In this document: in pieces, positions 31,734 through 41,513 of the stretch
Layout: every line of letters begins with the position of its first letter
How positions within the stretch are numbered: position 1 is the first letter of the stretch
The notes under the pieces: generated by a model
The model's input: the letters and a program-made list of their open reading frames with translations, nothing else
Databases searched by the model: none
What the model was told of the DNA's origin: nothing
Translations under genes and position numbers: made by a program
NCBI RefSeq assembly: GCF_000518885.1
Contig: NZ_JAEL01000048.1
Coordinates: 1-42,860 of the forward strand
Source: Bacillus sp. J33
GTDB taxonomy: Bacteria; Bacillota; Bacilli; Bacillales; Cytobacillaceae
Length of the DNA: 42,860 nt
Reading direction: 5' to 3'

Positions 31734-31984
31734 AGGCTTTTTTCGTAAAGTTTGTTGCTATTTGAAGTCGAACTTAGTTTATCTAAATGAGTTGATTGCA
31801 GCGGAGGGCACTTGACTCCTCGAAAATGCCCCTCATTTCCTTACGACGAGGTGTATATTCGAGGATGCTTTCCCAATATCCAGCGGGAAAAGAGGCTCGT
31901 ATCGCTCCCCGCGGAAAGCAAGTGCGCAGCGGAAACAACGGGCAAAATTTATAGGCAAAACAACAATCTATGAAAAAAAAGCCT
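31734..31984 (-). repeat. Dispersed repeat element, copy 6, full length, inverted
   Basis: It starts AGGCTTTTTTCGTAAAGTTT followed by GTTGC, directly after the hydrolase stop codon, and ends ATAGGCAAAACAACAATCTA followed by TGAAAAAAAAGCCT. Inside are GAGTTGATTGCAGCGGAGGG, a CTCGAAAATG block and CCGCGGAAAGCAAGTGCGCA. The two ends are imperfect inverted repeats of one another (AGGCTTTTTTCGTAAAGTTT versus AGGCTTTTTTTTCATAGATT). The A/T-rich ends may double as terminators. Confidence 0.82.
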
Positions 31985-32084
31985 TTGTACTATTAGAAAA
32001 GAACCTTTGTAAAAAATGTACTGTAATTAAATGCTAATTGAAGCCAAGCCCCTGGGCTCCCTGAAAGCCTGTGCACAGGTAAAA

Positions 32085-32112
32085 TCAATACACAAGCTTA
32101 ACAAAGCCACAC
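32085..32112 (+). repeat. Isolated right end of the dispersed repeat, copy 8 subtype
   Basis: ATCAATACACAAGCTTAACA followed by AAGCCA resembles the right end of copy 8 (ATCAACAATAAGCTTTAACA, CAGCC). No matching left end is clear. It may be a solo end left by deletion. Confidence 0.4.
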
Positions 32113-32113
32113 T

Positions 32114-32140
32114 GAAAAAGAGCTGCCATAGCAGCTCTCA
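32114..32140 (-). terminator. Terminator of the phospho-beta-glucosidase gene
   Basis: AGAGCTGC and GCAGCTCT form an 8-bp stem with a four-base loop. On the minus strand it is followed by TTTTTC, 14 bases past the stop codon. Confidence 0.8.
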
Positions 32141-32153
32141 ACAAGTCTCATTT

Positions 32154-33644
<1,491 letters not shown>

Positions 33645-33759
33645 TTATCTATTGCTCTTCAAAACAAAAGGAAAAAGTATACAAATTATAATAACTTTAT
33701 GAATCCGAATAGTAAATGAGTGCGGCGTATCTGGTTTTTAATAACGCAAAAAGGAATTT

Positions 33760-33775
33760 GTTACATATATGTAAC
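33760..33775. promoter_or_regulatory. Perfect 16-bp palindrome between the glucosidase and RpiR genes
   Basis: GTTACATATATGTAAC is an exact palindrome, followed by another GTTAC at 33781. It lies centrally in a 386-base divergent promoter region that holds no other gene, and is a likely RpiR-type operator. Confidence 0.6.
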
Positions 33776-33976
33776 GCTATGTTACTGCGGGAGCTTGTGT
33801 TAAACTTTGGATAGTCAATTTATATGGTATGTTGGCCTGCGTGTTAATTACCGATACAGACACTTGCTTTTCGCCGGCGTCCGGGATCCCCCTTGGCATT
33901 TGCAGGCTGTCAGATAACAGACGGCTATTACTAAATTTGAATTATCACAGCTTTTACTAAAGGAGTACCTGGATCT

Positions 33977-34717
33977 ATGTTTACAAATGAAGTAATCGCT
34001 TCTTTTAATGAATTAGAAACATCCCTATACAATTACATTTGCCAAAACAGTGAGAAAGTGCCTTATATGAGGATTCGAGAGCTTGCAGATGAAACTCATG
34101 TCTCTACCGCAACCATATTGCGCTTTTGCAGGAAACTTAACTGTGAGGGCTTTTCTGAATTTAAAGTAAAGCTCAAAATGAGTTTACAGGAGAATAAGAA
34201 GACGGCTATAAAAAGTTCACACCAATCCATCGAAGAATTTTTTGAGCGAACCCTGAAAGGGGATTTAGAAGAAAAAATCAGGGAGGCGGCAAGTCTCGTT
34301 AAGGAAGCAGATAACGTTATTTTTATTGGGATTGGAAGCTCTGGGATCCTTGCAGAATACGGAGCAAGATATTTCTCCAGTTTAGGTGCGTTTTCACTGT
34401 ATATTAAAGATCCCCACTTTCCGATTCATTCCAATCTGCGCAATAATAGCATAACGATTGCTCTATCTGTCTCAGGAGAAAATCATTTTACAGTTACCCA
34501 TCTTAACCAGCTTAAACAAGAAGGCAGTAAAATCATCAGCATTACAAATCGTAAACTTTCAACCGTTGCTAAAATCTCTGATTTAAACATTGCTTATTAC
34601 GTAACAGAGGAGTTTTTTGAGGGATCCAATATTACGACCCAAGTTCCTGTTGTTTATATTTTGGAAGCTATGGCTCGGGAAATCCATAAGCTTAATCAAA
34701 AAGAGGATTTCAGATAG
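33977..34717 (+). CDS. MurR/RpiR-family regulator
   Basis: The 246-residue protein has an N-terminal RpiR helix-turn-helix (ADETHVSTATILRFCRKLNC, then EGFSEFKVKLK). A C-terminal SIS sugar-phosphate-binding domain includes VIFIGIGSSGILAEYGARYF and NSITIALSVSGENHFTVTHL. It probably senses a phosphosugar and controls the divergent phospho-beta-glucosidase gene. A perfect palindrome lies about 200 bases upstream. The ATG has AAAGGAG with a spacing of about ten. Confidence 0.87.
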   Translation: MFTNEVIASFNELETSLYNYICQNSEKVPYMRIRELADETHVSTATILRFCRKLNCEGFSEFKVKLKMSLQENKKTAIKSSHQSIEEFFERTLKGDLEEKIREAASLVKEADNVIFIGIGSSGILAEYGARYFSSLGAFSLYIKDPHFPIHSNLRNNSITIALSVSGENHFTVTHLNQLKQEGSKIISITNRKLSTVAKISDLNIAYYVTEEFFEGSNITTQVPVVYILEAMAREIHKLNQKEDFR

Positions 34718-34740
34718 AAGGAAAAGGATTGTCGACGAAA

Positions 34741-34774
34741 TTAAATTAAACGTGGGCAGAAGGGTTTAATTTAA
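34741..34774 (+). terminator. Hairpin after the RpiR gene
   Basis: TTAAATTAAAC and GTTTAATTTAA are perfect 11-bp arms with a 12-base loop, 23 bases after the stop codon. It is AT-rich with no T tract, so its strength is doubtful. Confidence 0.4.
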
Positions 34775-34805
34775 AGCTGGTTCAAATTTATTATGATCTT
34801 AATTG

Positions 34806-35095
34806 ATGGCTCTTTTCTCATAAACTGTTGTCTTTACTTATAAATTCTGCCCGTTGATTTCAGCACGGGGCACTCAAGCTGTCAGCGGGGAGGAATGAGA
34901 GCCTCCTTCGCCCTTCGCCTGTGGGGTCTCCCACTCCCTCTCTTCTGGGCAGGACATTGAATAATCTTCCCTGACCTGGCACCGCACGCAGGAAATGCGG
35001 TAGCATTTTCGACGATCAAGTGCCCGGTACAATCAACTCAGTTGGTTAACCTTAGTTAGCCGTCCGAAAAGTAACAAACTTTAAGAAAAAAGCTT
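34806..35095 (+). repeat. Dispersed repeat element, copy 7, full length
   Basis: The left end is ATGGCTCTTTTCTCATAAAC, then TATAAATTCTGCCCGTTGAT. The core has GGGGAGGAATGAGAGCC, CGCCTGTGGGGTCTCCCA and the hairpin block GAAATGCGGTAGCATTTTCG. The right end is TAACAAACTTTAAGAAAAAA followed by GCTT. It fills most of the 595-base gap before the exporter gene; the rest shows no gene. Confidence 0.8.
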
Positions 35096-35312
35096 AATTG
35101 AAAAAAGAATTATGCCTATGGTTAAAGATTTATTAACTATAGCTTTTCTCTTATAAAATGTTATTCACATACGGGGTTTGGTCTTTATTCAATCAAAAGC
35201 CCTTTAATTTATCCTATCCAGTATTCTGCGCTGGACATCCTTACTCCCCTGGCGTATACTAGTCGTATTTATGTAAAAGTTTAACAGTTTTATAGAAAGA
35301 AAGGTGTTTAAC

Positions 35313-36548
35313 ATGCTTCATAATCCAACAGGAAAAGAGCGCCTTGCCCTGGCTTTTCTCCTCAGTATGCTTGGAATTCTGGGACCGTTTAATATTGATA
35401 TGTATTTGCCGAGCTTTCCGGATATTTCCAAGGACTTGAGTGCGCGTGCATCACTTGTTCAGCTCAGTTTAACCGCCTGTTTAATCGGGCTAGCCGCTGG
35501 GCAGGTAATCGTCGGGCCGCTTAGTGATGCCCATGGAAGAAGAAAGCCGCTTTTGATTGGGATCTCCCTTTTTGCCATATCCTCTTTGTTATGTGCACTT
35601 GCACCAAATATCACGACCTTTATCGCGGCCCGCTTTCTGCAGGGCTTAACGGCTTCAGCCGGTATCGTTCTCTCCCGGGCAGTTGTACGGGATGTATTCA
35701 GCGGGAAAGAGCTGACGAAATTTTTTGCACTGTTGATGGTCATTAATGCCACAGCTCCGATGATCGCCCCCATGACTGGCGGAGCGCTTCTGCTGCTTCC
35801 ATTCGCCAGCTGGGAAACCATATTCTATTTTCTATCTTTGCTCGGGGTATTTATTACAATCGTGATTTACTTCCGCTTAAAAGAAACGCTTCCTCCGGAA
35901 AAGCGTATCCCAAGTTCAATTGGGAATTCAATTACGAGTATGGGAGGCTTATTCAAGGACCGTTCGTTCATTGGCTACGCTTTGATTGTCGGGTTCATCC
36001 ATGGCGGAAGCTTTGCTTATGTATCCGGAACTCCATTCGTTTATCAGGGGATCTATGGGGTTTCACCGCAGGTATTCAGTATTCTGTTTGGCATAAATGG
36101 ATTGGCTATTATTACTGGAAGTTTCTTAATTGGCCGGTTAGCGGGAATGATCCCGGAAAGAAAGCTGCTTCAAACAGCCGTCTGCATTGCTGTGAGTGCC
36201 ACTTCTTTACTGCTGATCATGACCATTATTAAAGGGCCGCTGTTTATGCTTGTCATCCCCATTTTTATATACATGACCTCAATGGGAATGATCATTACAA
36301 GCTCCTTTACACTTGCTATGAAAAATCAGGGTCATCGTGCGGGAAGCGCAAGCGCCGTAATTGGAATGCTGCCTTTAGTGCTTGGATCTGCTGTCTCCCC
36401 TCTTGTCAGCATTGATGAAACGACTGCCGTTCCAATGGGGACTATTCTTTTTGTCACTTCCTTCATCGGCTTCATTGCCTTTTTTACACTGACAAAGGAA
36501 AAGGCCAAAAAAAGCCGGTCCACCTTGAATTTGCATGCGGAGGGGTGA
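35313..36548 (+). CDS. Bcr/CflA-family multidrug efflux transporter (MFS)
   Basis: The 411-residue protein has twelve hydrophobic segments. GPFNIDMYLPSFPDISKDL in and after helix 1 is the Bcr/CflA signature. GQVIVGPLSDAHGRRKPLLI is the MFS loop 2-3 motif, and LQGLTASAGIVLSRAVVRDV fits motif C-like helix 4. These proton-driven exporters remove drugs such as bicyclomycin or chloramphenicol; the actual substrate here is unknown. The ATG at 35313 is chosen over the GTG at 35304, because AAAGGTG serves as the ribosome-binding site. A terminator begins in the last codons. Confidence 0.9.
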   Translation: MLHNPTGKERLALAFLLSMLGILGPFNIDMYLPSFPDISKDLSARASLVQLSLTACLIGLAAGQVIVGPLSDAHGRRKPLLIGISLFAISSLLCALAPNITTFIAARFLQGLTASAGIVLSRAVVRDVFSGKELTKFFALLMVINATAPMIAPMTGGALLLLPFASWETIFYFLSLLGVFITIVIYFRLKETLPPEKRIPSSIGNSITSMGGLFKDRSFIGYALIVGFIHGGSFAYVSGTPFVYQGIYGVSPQVFSILFGINGLAIITGSFLIGRLAGMIPERKLLQTAVCIAVSATSLLLIMTIIKGPLFMLVIPIFIYMTSMGMIITSSFTLAMKNQGHRAGSASAVIGMLPLVLGSAVSPLVSIDETTAVPMGTILFVTSFIGFIAFFTLTKEKAKKSRSTLNLHAEG

Positions 36549-36558
36549 ATCCCCTCCG
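36538..36558. terminator. Terminator between the exporter gene and the convergent small gene
   Basis: CGGAGGGG and CCCCTCCG form an 8-bp GC-rich stem overlapping the exporter stop codon. TGATTTTCTGTG follows on the plus strand. Confidence 0.65.
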
Positions 36559-36570
36559 TGATTTTCTGTG

Positions 36571-36915
36571 TTATTTCTGAATTTCCTCTATTATGGAGGC
36601 TCCCGTGGCAGTGTCATTATCAAGCCATTGCCAATTTTCATAAAGCCTGATTCTGCCATCTGACAACACTTCAGGAACAGAATGGCATTTTCCGCCTCTA
36701 ATTTCATTATTATTATTCACATGGTTATATCTAAACTCTAAGCTGCTGTCCTCATGTACAATCCCGATGAGAAAACCTTGTTTGATTTCTCCCCCGCTAT
36801 AAGTGGCTGAAATGATATTTTCCTCTTGTTTGTATTTAAAAATAGTCTTGGATGACACTTCCCCGTTCTCTGTATTTTCCACTGAAACGAATATGCGGCC
36901 GTTATAATTCACCAT
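36571..36915 (-). CDS. Conserved small protein of a Bacillus family sometimes labelled N-acetylglutamate synthase
   Basis: The 114-residue product starts [20 protein letters not shown]. It repeats short beta strands ([52 protein letters not shown]) and ends SIIEEIQK. I recall a family with this NGRxFxxVxNTxNGEV start and WQW segment. The database label of acetylglutamate synthase has no support in the sequence, since no acetyltransferase motif is present. It looks like a small all-beta domain of unknown role. The ATG at 36915 has AAGGAG nine bases upstream, so the longer frame is not used. Confidence 0.65.
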   Translation of the reverse strand: MVNYNGRIFVSVENTENGEVSSKTIFKYKQEENIISATYSGGEIKQGFLIGIVHEDSSLEFRYNHVNNNNEIRGGKCHSVPEVLSDGRIRLYENWQWLDNDTATGASIIEEIQK

Positions 36916-37035
36916 TTTTGCCATCTCCTTATACGTTTTCTGCTGCAAGTTTTCATAGCTTTTTATTGCCAATCATAAGTATGAAGCGGATAAAGCTTGG
37001 ATAACTCCTTTCAGTGCCCCCTTTTATCCTTGCTC

Positions 37036-37602
37036 CTATTTTTCTTGAACTCTAGCATTTAACAGATCTCCTTTTAAAATGGAATACATATACAAGTCAT
37101 CAAATTTTCCGCACGTATATTCATAATGCCGCAGCAATCCTTCCCTTTTAAAGCCCTGTCTTTCAACCAGCTTTTGGGAAGGTACATTTTCAGGTTCAAT
37201 CAGGGCCTCTATTCTTTCAAGCTTTAGATGCTCAAAACCATATTTGATAACTTTCTCCAGGGCTTCGCTGGCAATTCCTTTTCCCCAATGCTCTTTGCTT
37301 AACTCATATCCAATTTCACTTCGGTAATGCTTAGGAATTCTATTGAGGAATCCGCAGCTTCCTATGATTTTTCCGGAATCTTTGAGCGCGATTCCCCATC
37401 TAATTCCTGTGCCTTGTTCACGTATGGATTTATACCACTCCAGTTCTTCCAATACATCTTCTGCTGACTGGAAAGGGCCCATCCCCATATGTTTAACCAC
37501 TTCTGGGTCGGATAAATAGACAAACATATCTTTAACATCATCTTTTGTTGCTTCTCGTAAAATAAGCCTTTCCGTTTCCATTTCCGGAAATTCAGATGGC
37601 AT
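37036..37602 (-). CDS. GNAT acetyltransferase, RimJ/RimL type
   Basis: The 188-residue protein begins METERLILREATKDDVKDMF, the standard start of RimJ/RimL-like enzymes. The acetyl-CoA site is in YELSKEHWGKGIASEALEKV (a variant of Q/RxxGxG/A), followed by LIEPENVPSQKLVERQGFKR. It transfers an acetyl group to an amino terminus or small amine; the target is unknown. The ATG at 37602 has GAGGAG eight bases upstream, better than the GTG at 37611. The 300 bases upstream hold no gene. Confidence 0.87.
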   Translation of the reverse strand: MPSEFPEMETERLILREATKDDVKDMFVYLSDPEVVKHMGMGPFQSAEDVLEELEWYKSIREQGTGIRWGIALKDSGKIIGSCGFLNRIPKHYRSEIGYELSKEHWGKGIASEALEKVIKYGFEHLKLERIEALIEPENVPSQKLVERQGFKREGLLRHYEYTCGKFDDLYMYSILKGDLLNARVQEK

Positions 37603-37904
37603 AGAGTTCACTCCTCTGCGAATTCATTAGCTTTATAAATACTTTTTAACCACTATATCAAATAGTTGGCAAAAAATCCTCTAATATGGTAAAAAATTCA
37701 AACTTCACTAACTCCATGTTAACTCTATTATTAGGTATATGACTTACTGTAAACATTACCCTCGAATGATTCATAGAATAGCTTTATCTTCTCAGCAAAG
37801 AATCCCCGCGTAACTATAGGATATTTTTTCAATTTCTAGTTTTATATTACCATCACAGGGAATAAGCTAGAATAACTAAACAGAATCTTTGGGAGGTGGA
37901 TGAA

Positions 37905-38011
37905 GTGAATTATCTCTGCTACAAAGCGATGGAAGCATTTAAGAAGATGCTGAACGCCAGAAAGCAGCTGAACTTCAAAAATTAAAATTAGATAACCAAA
38001 AATCCAAATAA
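37905..38011 (+). pseudogene. Small charged protein with a one-base frameshift, unrecognised
   Basis: GGGAGGTGGATGAA precedes the GTG at 37905. The frame starts NYLCYKAMEAFKKML, but the natural continuation is in the next frame: DAERQKAAELQKLKLDNQKS then K and a stop at 38009. That stretch is a typical Lys/Glu-rich amphipathic helix. A one-base change near 37948 would give a protein of about 35 residues. A good terminator follows 20 bases later, which supports a real transcript. Confidence 0.45.
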
Positions 38012-38031
38012 AATTTTAAAAAAATGCTTCC

Positions 38032-38057
38032 GTCATCCAAGTGGATGGCTTTTTTTA
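38032..38057 (+). terminator. Terminator after the small frameshifted gene
   Basis: GTCATCCA and TGGATGGC form an 8-bp stem (one G-U or mismatch) with a two-base loop, then seven T residues. Confidence 0.7.
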
Positions 38058-38111
38058 TGTTCTTGCCAATCAAAAAAATAGCGGCCAAGAATGGATTGGC
38101 CGCCTTCTGTA

Positions 38112-38621
38112 TTATTCTGCTGTTTGCAGTTTCTCTTTGGCTTTTAATAGCTGCAAATAAATTCCTGTTAAGGTTTGGGTGACCAAAAAGATCGGAAATG
38201 AATAAGCCAGCCGGTAACCTTTTTGCAGAGTGATAATTCCTGCCCTCATTAATATCCAGTGCATTGCCACTGCGGCTAAAGCCCAAACCAGCATGTAGAT
38301 AATAAATGTTCTCTTGCTGATTTTCAGCCTTTCATAATAATAGAAAAAGAAATAGCCAAAAGGCGCAAATAATAAGTAGTAAACAACATCAGTTACTTCG
38401 TAATTATTTAAATCATTTACCCTATAAAAATCACTCTGTCCTCCGCCTATTGTGAAGTCAAATAATGTCCCAATAGATACTCCCCAGAGCAAACTCAGTA
38501 TTCTTATTTGAGGAGCCAGCCGATCAGGCTTTTTAAGTAAAAGAAAATAAACCAGATAAGCAGCTGCAACCAAAATTAAAAGGATAATTTCATTTTTATC
38601 GAAACTCTCCCATAATTTCAT
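38112..38621 (-). CDS. Multi-pass membrane protein, unknown function (downstream partner)
   Basis: The 169-residue product has five hydrophobic segments: IILLILVAAAYLVYFLLL, ILSLLWGVSIGTLFDFTI, VVYYLLFAPFGYFFFYYY, TFIIYMLVWALAAVAMHWIL and LAYSFPIFLVTQTLTGIYLQ. FDFTIGGG between helices 2 and 3 looks like a conserved loop. It has no recognised domain. Its start overlaps the stop of the gene before it by four bases (ATGA), so the two are made together and may form a complex. I do not know the family. Confidence 0.7.
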   Translation of the reverse strand: MKLWESFDKNEIILLILVAAAYLVYFLLLKKPDRLAPQIRILSLLWGVSIGTLFDFTIGGGQSDFYRVNDLNNYEVTDVVYYLLFAPFGYFFFYYYERLKISKRTFIIYMLVWALAAVAMHWILMRAGIITLQKGYRLAYSFPIFLVTQTLTGIYLQLLKAKEKLQTAE

Positions 38622-39091
38622 GATTCCCTCACCTCTTTTGTTTTGAGGCTTCTAAAGTATTTCAGGGAGTAGCAGGCTACAAAATGCAGCAAAAATAAGT
38701 AAATGACATGATACATAATATTCCATTTTTTAAATTCTAAAATTCCAAAATAGAGGGCGATAGAAATAGCAATGACTAAAAAAAGGATGGACAAAACGGT
38801 TTTTAACAGTTTTGATCCGATGCTATCTGTTTTCTGATAAAGATTCATCGTGATCACCACAACTAAAGGAAGTGTAATGCTTCTCTGGATTAAGAAACCT
38901 GTATAATCCAGTGTCTTATCGGAAATCACAGCCAACTTCAGTTCTTCGTAAACAATCCATGTATAATTAATATTAATGAGCATGGATAACAAATAAACGA
39001 AGGTATTTTCCATAAACGTTAGTTTTTTATTCATTACTGTATAAAATATGATAATAAACCATGCAAGAGAGACCAACAGAACGAAACCCAA
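38618..39091 (-). CDS. Multi-pass membrane protein, unknown function (upstream partner)
   Basis: The 157-residue product has four to five hydrophobic segments, beginning GFVLLVSLAWFIIIFYTVMN, then FVYLLSMLININYTWIVYEE, LPLVVVITMNLYQ and ILFLVIAISIALYFG, and ending VIYLFLLHFVACYSLKYFRS. It starts with TTG nine bases after GGGG. The ININYTWIVYEELKLAVI stretch looks conserved, but I do not recognise a family. It overlaps the following gene by four bases, as in a two-gene operon. No regulator or enzyme is linked closely; a LacI regulator ends 136 bases upstream, behind a terminator. Confidence 0.65.
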   Translation of the reverse strand: MGFVLLVSLAWFIIIFYTVMNKKLTFMENTFVYLLSMLININYTWIVYEELKLAVISDKTLDYTGFLIQRSITLPLVVVITMNLYQKTDSIGSKLLKTVLSILFLVIAISIALYFGILEFKKWNIMYHVIYLFLLHFVACYSLKYFRSLKTKEVRES

Positions 39092-39178
39092 AACATCATC
39101 CCCATATTTTTTTGTTATTATTTATCCTCTTCATGACATTTATTCTCAATTTTTGGGGATGAAGTACAATTGAGAGAA

Positions 39179-39202
39179 TAAAAAACGGCAGATAACTGCC
39201 GG
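39179..39202 (-). terminator. Terminator of the LacI-type gene
   Basis: GGCAG and CTGCC with loop TTAT on the minus strand, followed by GTTTTTTATT. It lies 25-45 bases past the LacI stop codon. Confidence 0.75.
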
Positions 39203-39226
39203 GGGTGGAAAAAATATACTACTGGA

Positions 39227-40189
39227 CTATACAGTTTGCCTTTTAATCAATGTAACTGAAAATTCCTCATGGGAAGTTCTTTCTCTCTCTAATGCTTGAA
39301 GAAGCAGTTTCCTCCCCATTTCAACAAGAGGGATTTCAAGTGTAGTAATGTGCATAATTTTTGCAATCGGCTGGTTATCGAATCCCATTAAAGCAAGGTC
39401 ATCTGGAATTTTGATCCCTTTTTCCCTGCAAAAAGTAAAAATTCCCGCTGCCACAATATCACTCGTTACCAACAGGGCAGTCGGCGGATCAGGCATATTT
39501 ATTAAACGCTGAACTACCTGAACTCCATCTTCAAAATTTAAACAGTCATAAAAAATGTAATCAGGCTCGAAAGATACATTTATTTTACTGATAAAATCCT
39601 TGTAAGCCCTTCTCCTTTGCCGGCTATTAGATCCAGATTTTCTTCCTAGGCAATAGCCAATTTTGTGATGTCCCTTTTTATGAAGAAACTCCAGGGCGCG
39701 GGAGAAACTTTTATAATGATCGATAAAGGCTGAAGAAACATTTCGGCCCCTCGCATCCTCACAAAGAACAATAGGGCCATATTCCAAATACTCATTTATG
39801 ATCTCCCAATCACAGATTCTTGAACAAATGATTAACGCATCAATTTGCTTATGCTGAAGCATTTTTAACGCTTCAATTTCTCTGCCTTCCTCATAATTTG
39901 TCTGGAACAGGACCAGCTTATAGTTCTTCTTAACCGCTTCATTTGCGATCCCCTCCACTAACAAGCCAAAATAAGGATGGTTTGTATATGGAACCGCTAC
40001 ACCAATCAGCAGGGTTTCCCCTTTACTTAAATGAACAGCATTAATATTTCGCTGATAATTGCATTCCTCTATCGCCCGATAAACCGCTTCCTTTTTTTCT
40101 TCACTCACATACGGGTGATTATTCAAAACCCTGGATACGGTTGTTACCGAAACACCGGCCTTTTTTGCGATATCCTTAATATTTGCCAT
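39227..40189 (-). CDS. LacI-family transcriptional regulator
   Basis: The 320-residue protein starts ANIKDIAKKAGVSVTTVSRV, a full LacI headpiece, followed by LNNHPYVSEEKKEAVYRAIE. The sugar-binding core starts LIGVAVPYTNHPYFGLLVEG and ends with the DDLALMGFDNQPIAKIM region. The ATG at 40189 follows TAGGTGAGG. No sugar gene is adjacent, so its target lies elsewhere or in the divergent small gene. The palindrome TGAAATGCGTTTCA at 40224 is 35 bases upstream and probably its own operator. Confidence 0.87.
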   Translation of the reverse strand: MANIKDIAKKAGVSVTTVSRVLNNHPYVSEEKKEAVYRAIEECNYQRNINAVHLSKGETLLIGVAVPYTNHPYFGLLVEGIANEAVKKNYKLVLFQTNYEEGREIEALKMLQHKQIDALIICSRICDWEIINEYLEYGPIVLCEDARGRNVSSAFIDHYKSFSRALEFLHKKGHHKIGYCLGRKSGSNSRQRRRAYKDFISKINVSFEPDYIFYDCLNFEDGVQVVQRLINMPDPPTALLVTSDIVAAGIFTFCREKGIKIPDDLALMGFDNQPIAKIMHITTLEIPLVEMGRKLLLQALERERTSHEEFSVTLIKRQTV

Positions 40190-40223
40190 TAGCCTCACCT
40201 AATTTTTAACTTTTCACTTGCTC

Positions 40224-40237
40224 TGAAATGCGTTTCA
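40224..40237. promoter_or_regulatory. LacI-type palindrome between the regulator and a divergent small gene
   Basis: TGAAATGCGTTTCA is an inverted repeat with TGAAA and TTTCA arms. It is similar to cre but lacks the central CG at the right place, so it suits the local LacI protein better than CcpA. Confidence 0.5.
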
Positions 40238-40277
40238 TACATTAAACTTTCATTAACACAAAGAGGAGGTATCTAAA

Positions 40278-40454
40278 ATGGTTATACTATGGGGGATTCT
40301 TAACTTGCTTATTCTATGCAGTTCTATACTGATCTTATCATCCATTCCCATTTCCTTGTATCCCAAAAAGAGCCTTGAAAACAATAAAGCACATACAAAA
40401 GATTACTACAGTCTATTATTTGATGTATATGGAGAAAACACCAATAACAAATAA
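40278..40454 (+). CDS. Small one-helix membrane protein of 58 residues, unrecognised
   Basis: AGGAGGT lies eight bases before the ATG at 40278. The product is MVILWGILNLLILCSSILIL, then SSIPISLYPKKSLENNKAHT, then KDYYSLLFDVYGENTNNK. It has one strong N-terminal membrane helix. A Cys in LLILCSS is not a convincing lipobox. The soluble tail is Asn/Lys/Tyr-rich. It is divergent from the LacI gene across a palindrome. Family unknown; the strong ribosome-binding site makes it a likely real gene. Confidence 0.55.
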   Translation: MVILWGILNLLILCSSILILSSIPISLYPKKSLENNKAHTKDYYSLLFDVYGENTNNK

Positions 40455-40592
40455 TTTGTTCAATTCAGACCGTTCAGCAGGAGTTCTTGCAAACTCCTGC
40501 TTGTACATATTATTTCTAAAAATAACAGCCTATTATTTTATGAAGCATCCGTTGTATAGTAACATGTGTTAATACAGGGAGGATTGATACAT

Positions 40593-40835
40593 ATGTTTAT
40601 CAGACTGACAAAGGAACAGCACCAAATGATGATTTCGGACATTCAAACCTTTTTTTCTCAAGAAAGAGACGAAGAAATATCAGAATTTAGCGCTGAGAGA
40701 GTATTGGATTTTGTGAAGGAGTCACTTGCACCGCATTTCTATAATGCTGCTATTTCAGACGTAAAACATGTCGTTGAGCAGCAATATGCGTCCATGGAAG
40801 ATGAAATTTTAACTCTGGAACGCCCAATAAAATAA
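40593..40835 (+). CDS. DUF2164-family small protein
   Basis: The 80-residue product MFIRLTKEQHQMMISDIQTF, then FSQERDEEISEFSAERVLDF, then KESLAPHFYNAAISDVK fits DUF2164: a helical protein with a conserved ERDEEIS/GxFxAxxLLDF-type centre and LAPxFYNxAIxD. The role is unknown. GGGAGG precedes the ATG at 40593; the open frame starting at 40566 begins upstream of that site and is not used. Confidence 0.85.
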   Translation: MFIRLTKEQHQMMISDIQTFFSQERDEEISEFSAERVLDFVKESLAPHFYNAAISDVKHVVEQQYASMEDEILTLERPIK

Positions 40836-40853
40836 TTCCGATAAAAACGCCTA

Positions 40854-40890
40854 TCAATCATTCCGCAGTATTCTGCTATGGAATGATTGA
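40854..40890 (+). terminator. Terminator after the DUF2164 gene
   Basis: TCAATCATTCC and GGAATGATTGA are perfect 11-bp arms, with a GCAG/CTGC inner stem in the loop. TTATTTATCT follows. Confidence 0.75.
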
Positions 40891-40993
40891 TTATTTATCT
40901 CTACCACAAATATGTAAGCCGCTTCCCCACTTGGCCACTTTCCGACTAGCTTATTATCTCCTTTTTGCTTTCTGCATCAATAGAGGATAAATA

Positions 40994-41025
40994 TGAAAAA
41001 AACCGCTGAATTGACTCAGCGGTCT
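40994..41025 (-). terminator. Terminator of the arsI gene
   Basis: ACCGCTGA and TCAGCGGT form an 8-bp stem with a six-base loop. On the minus strand it ends in TTTTTTTC, just past the stop codon. Confidence 0.85.
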
Positions 41026-41030
41026 ATCAG

Positions 41031-41474
41031 CTAAGAGCAGCAAGATGAATTTTTTATTTCGACTTTGATTGGCTGTGTTGTGCAGCATGAGGACTGGACT
41101 GCCATAGACTCCACATCAGCCTTAGTATAGAAGAACTCCCATTCATTTCCGTCCGGGTCTGTTACCCAAAACTTATCCTGGGTTGCATAACAGCAGGTGA
41201 CATCCATCTCTTCCCTTGCAAAAAAGCCGAGTTTTTCTAATCTCTCTTTATGCTGGAGAACTTCCTCCTTATTCTCTACTTGAAAACCAAAATGGCCAAC
41301 CTGATTACCGGATACGTGATCTTTCACATTCAGCGTAAAGTTAAGGCCAGGGTCTTCTATTAAAAATTTTGCATAATCTTCTTTTATTTTTACGGGTTCT
41401 GTATTAAATACCTTCGAATAAAATTCTATAGATTGCTTTAAATCTGTTACATTAATTCCTACATGTACTTTCAT
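41031..41474 (-). CDS. arsI: ArsI/CadI-type vicinal-oxygen-chelate metalloenzyme (C-As lyase family)
   Basis: The 147-residue protein has KVHVGINVTDLKQSIEFYSK with His4, GHFGFQVENKEEV with His61, and GNEWEFFYTKAD with Glu113 as metal ligands. The vicinal Cys pair at 94-95 in VTCCYATQDKFWVTDPDG is the trivalent-arsenical binding mark of ArsI. The enzyme cleaves the carbon-arsenic bond of methylarsonous acid and trivalent aromatic arsenicals. It ends in a Cys-rich tail (SSCCTTQPIKVEIKNSSCCS), common in Bacillus arsenic proteins. GAGAGATTTC precedes the ATG. ArsR-like boxes lie upstream past a broken Cys-rich frame. Cadmium-inducible CadI-like function is an alternative. Confidence 0.85.
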   Translation of the reverse strand: MKVHVGINVTDLKQSIEFYSKVFNTEPVKIKEDYAKFLIEDPGLNFTLNVKDHVSGNQVGHFGFQVENKEEVLQHKERLEKLGFFAREEMDVTCCYATQDKFWVTDPDGNEWEFFYTKADVESMAVQSSCCTTQPIKVEIKNSSCCS

Positions 41475-41513
41475 TGAAATCTCTCCTTCTTAATCTTTTT
41501 TACGAGCAAATAA

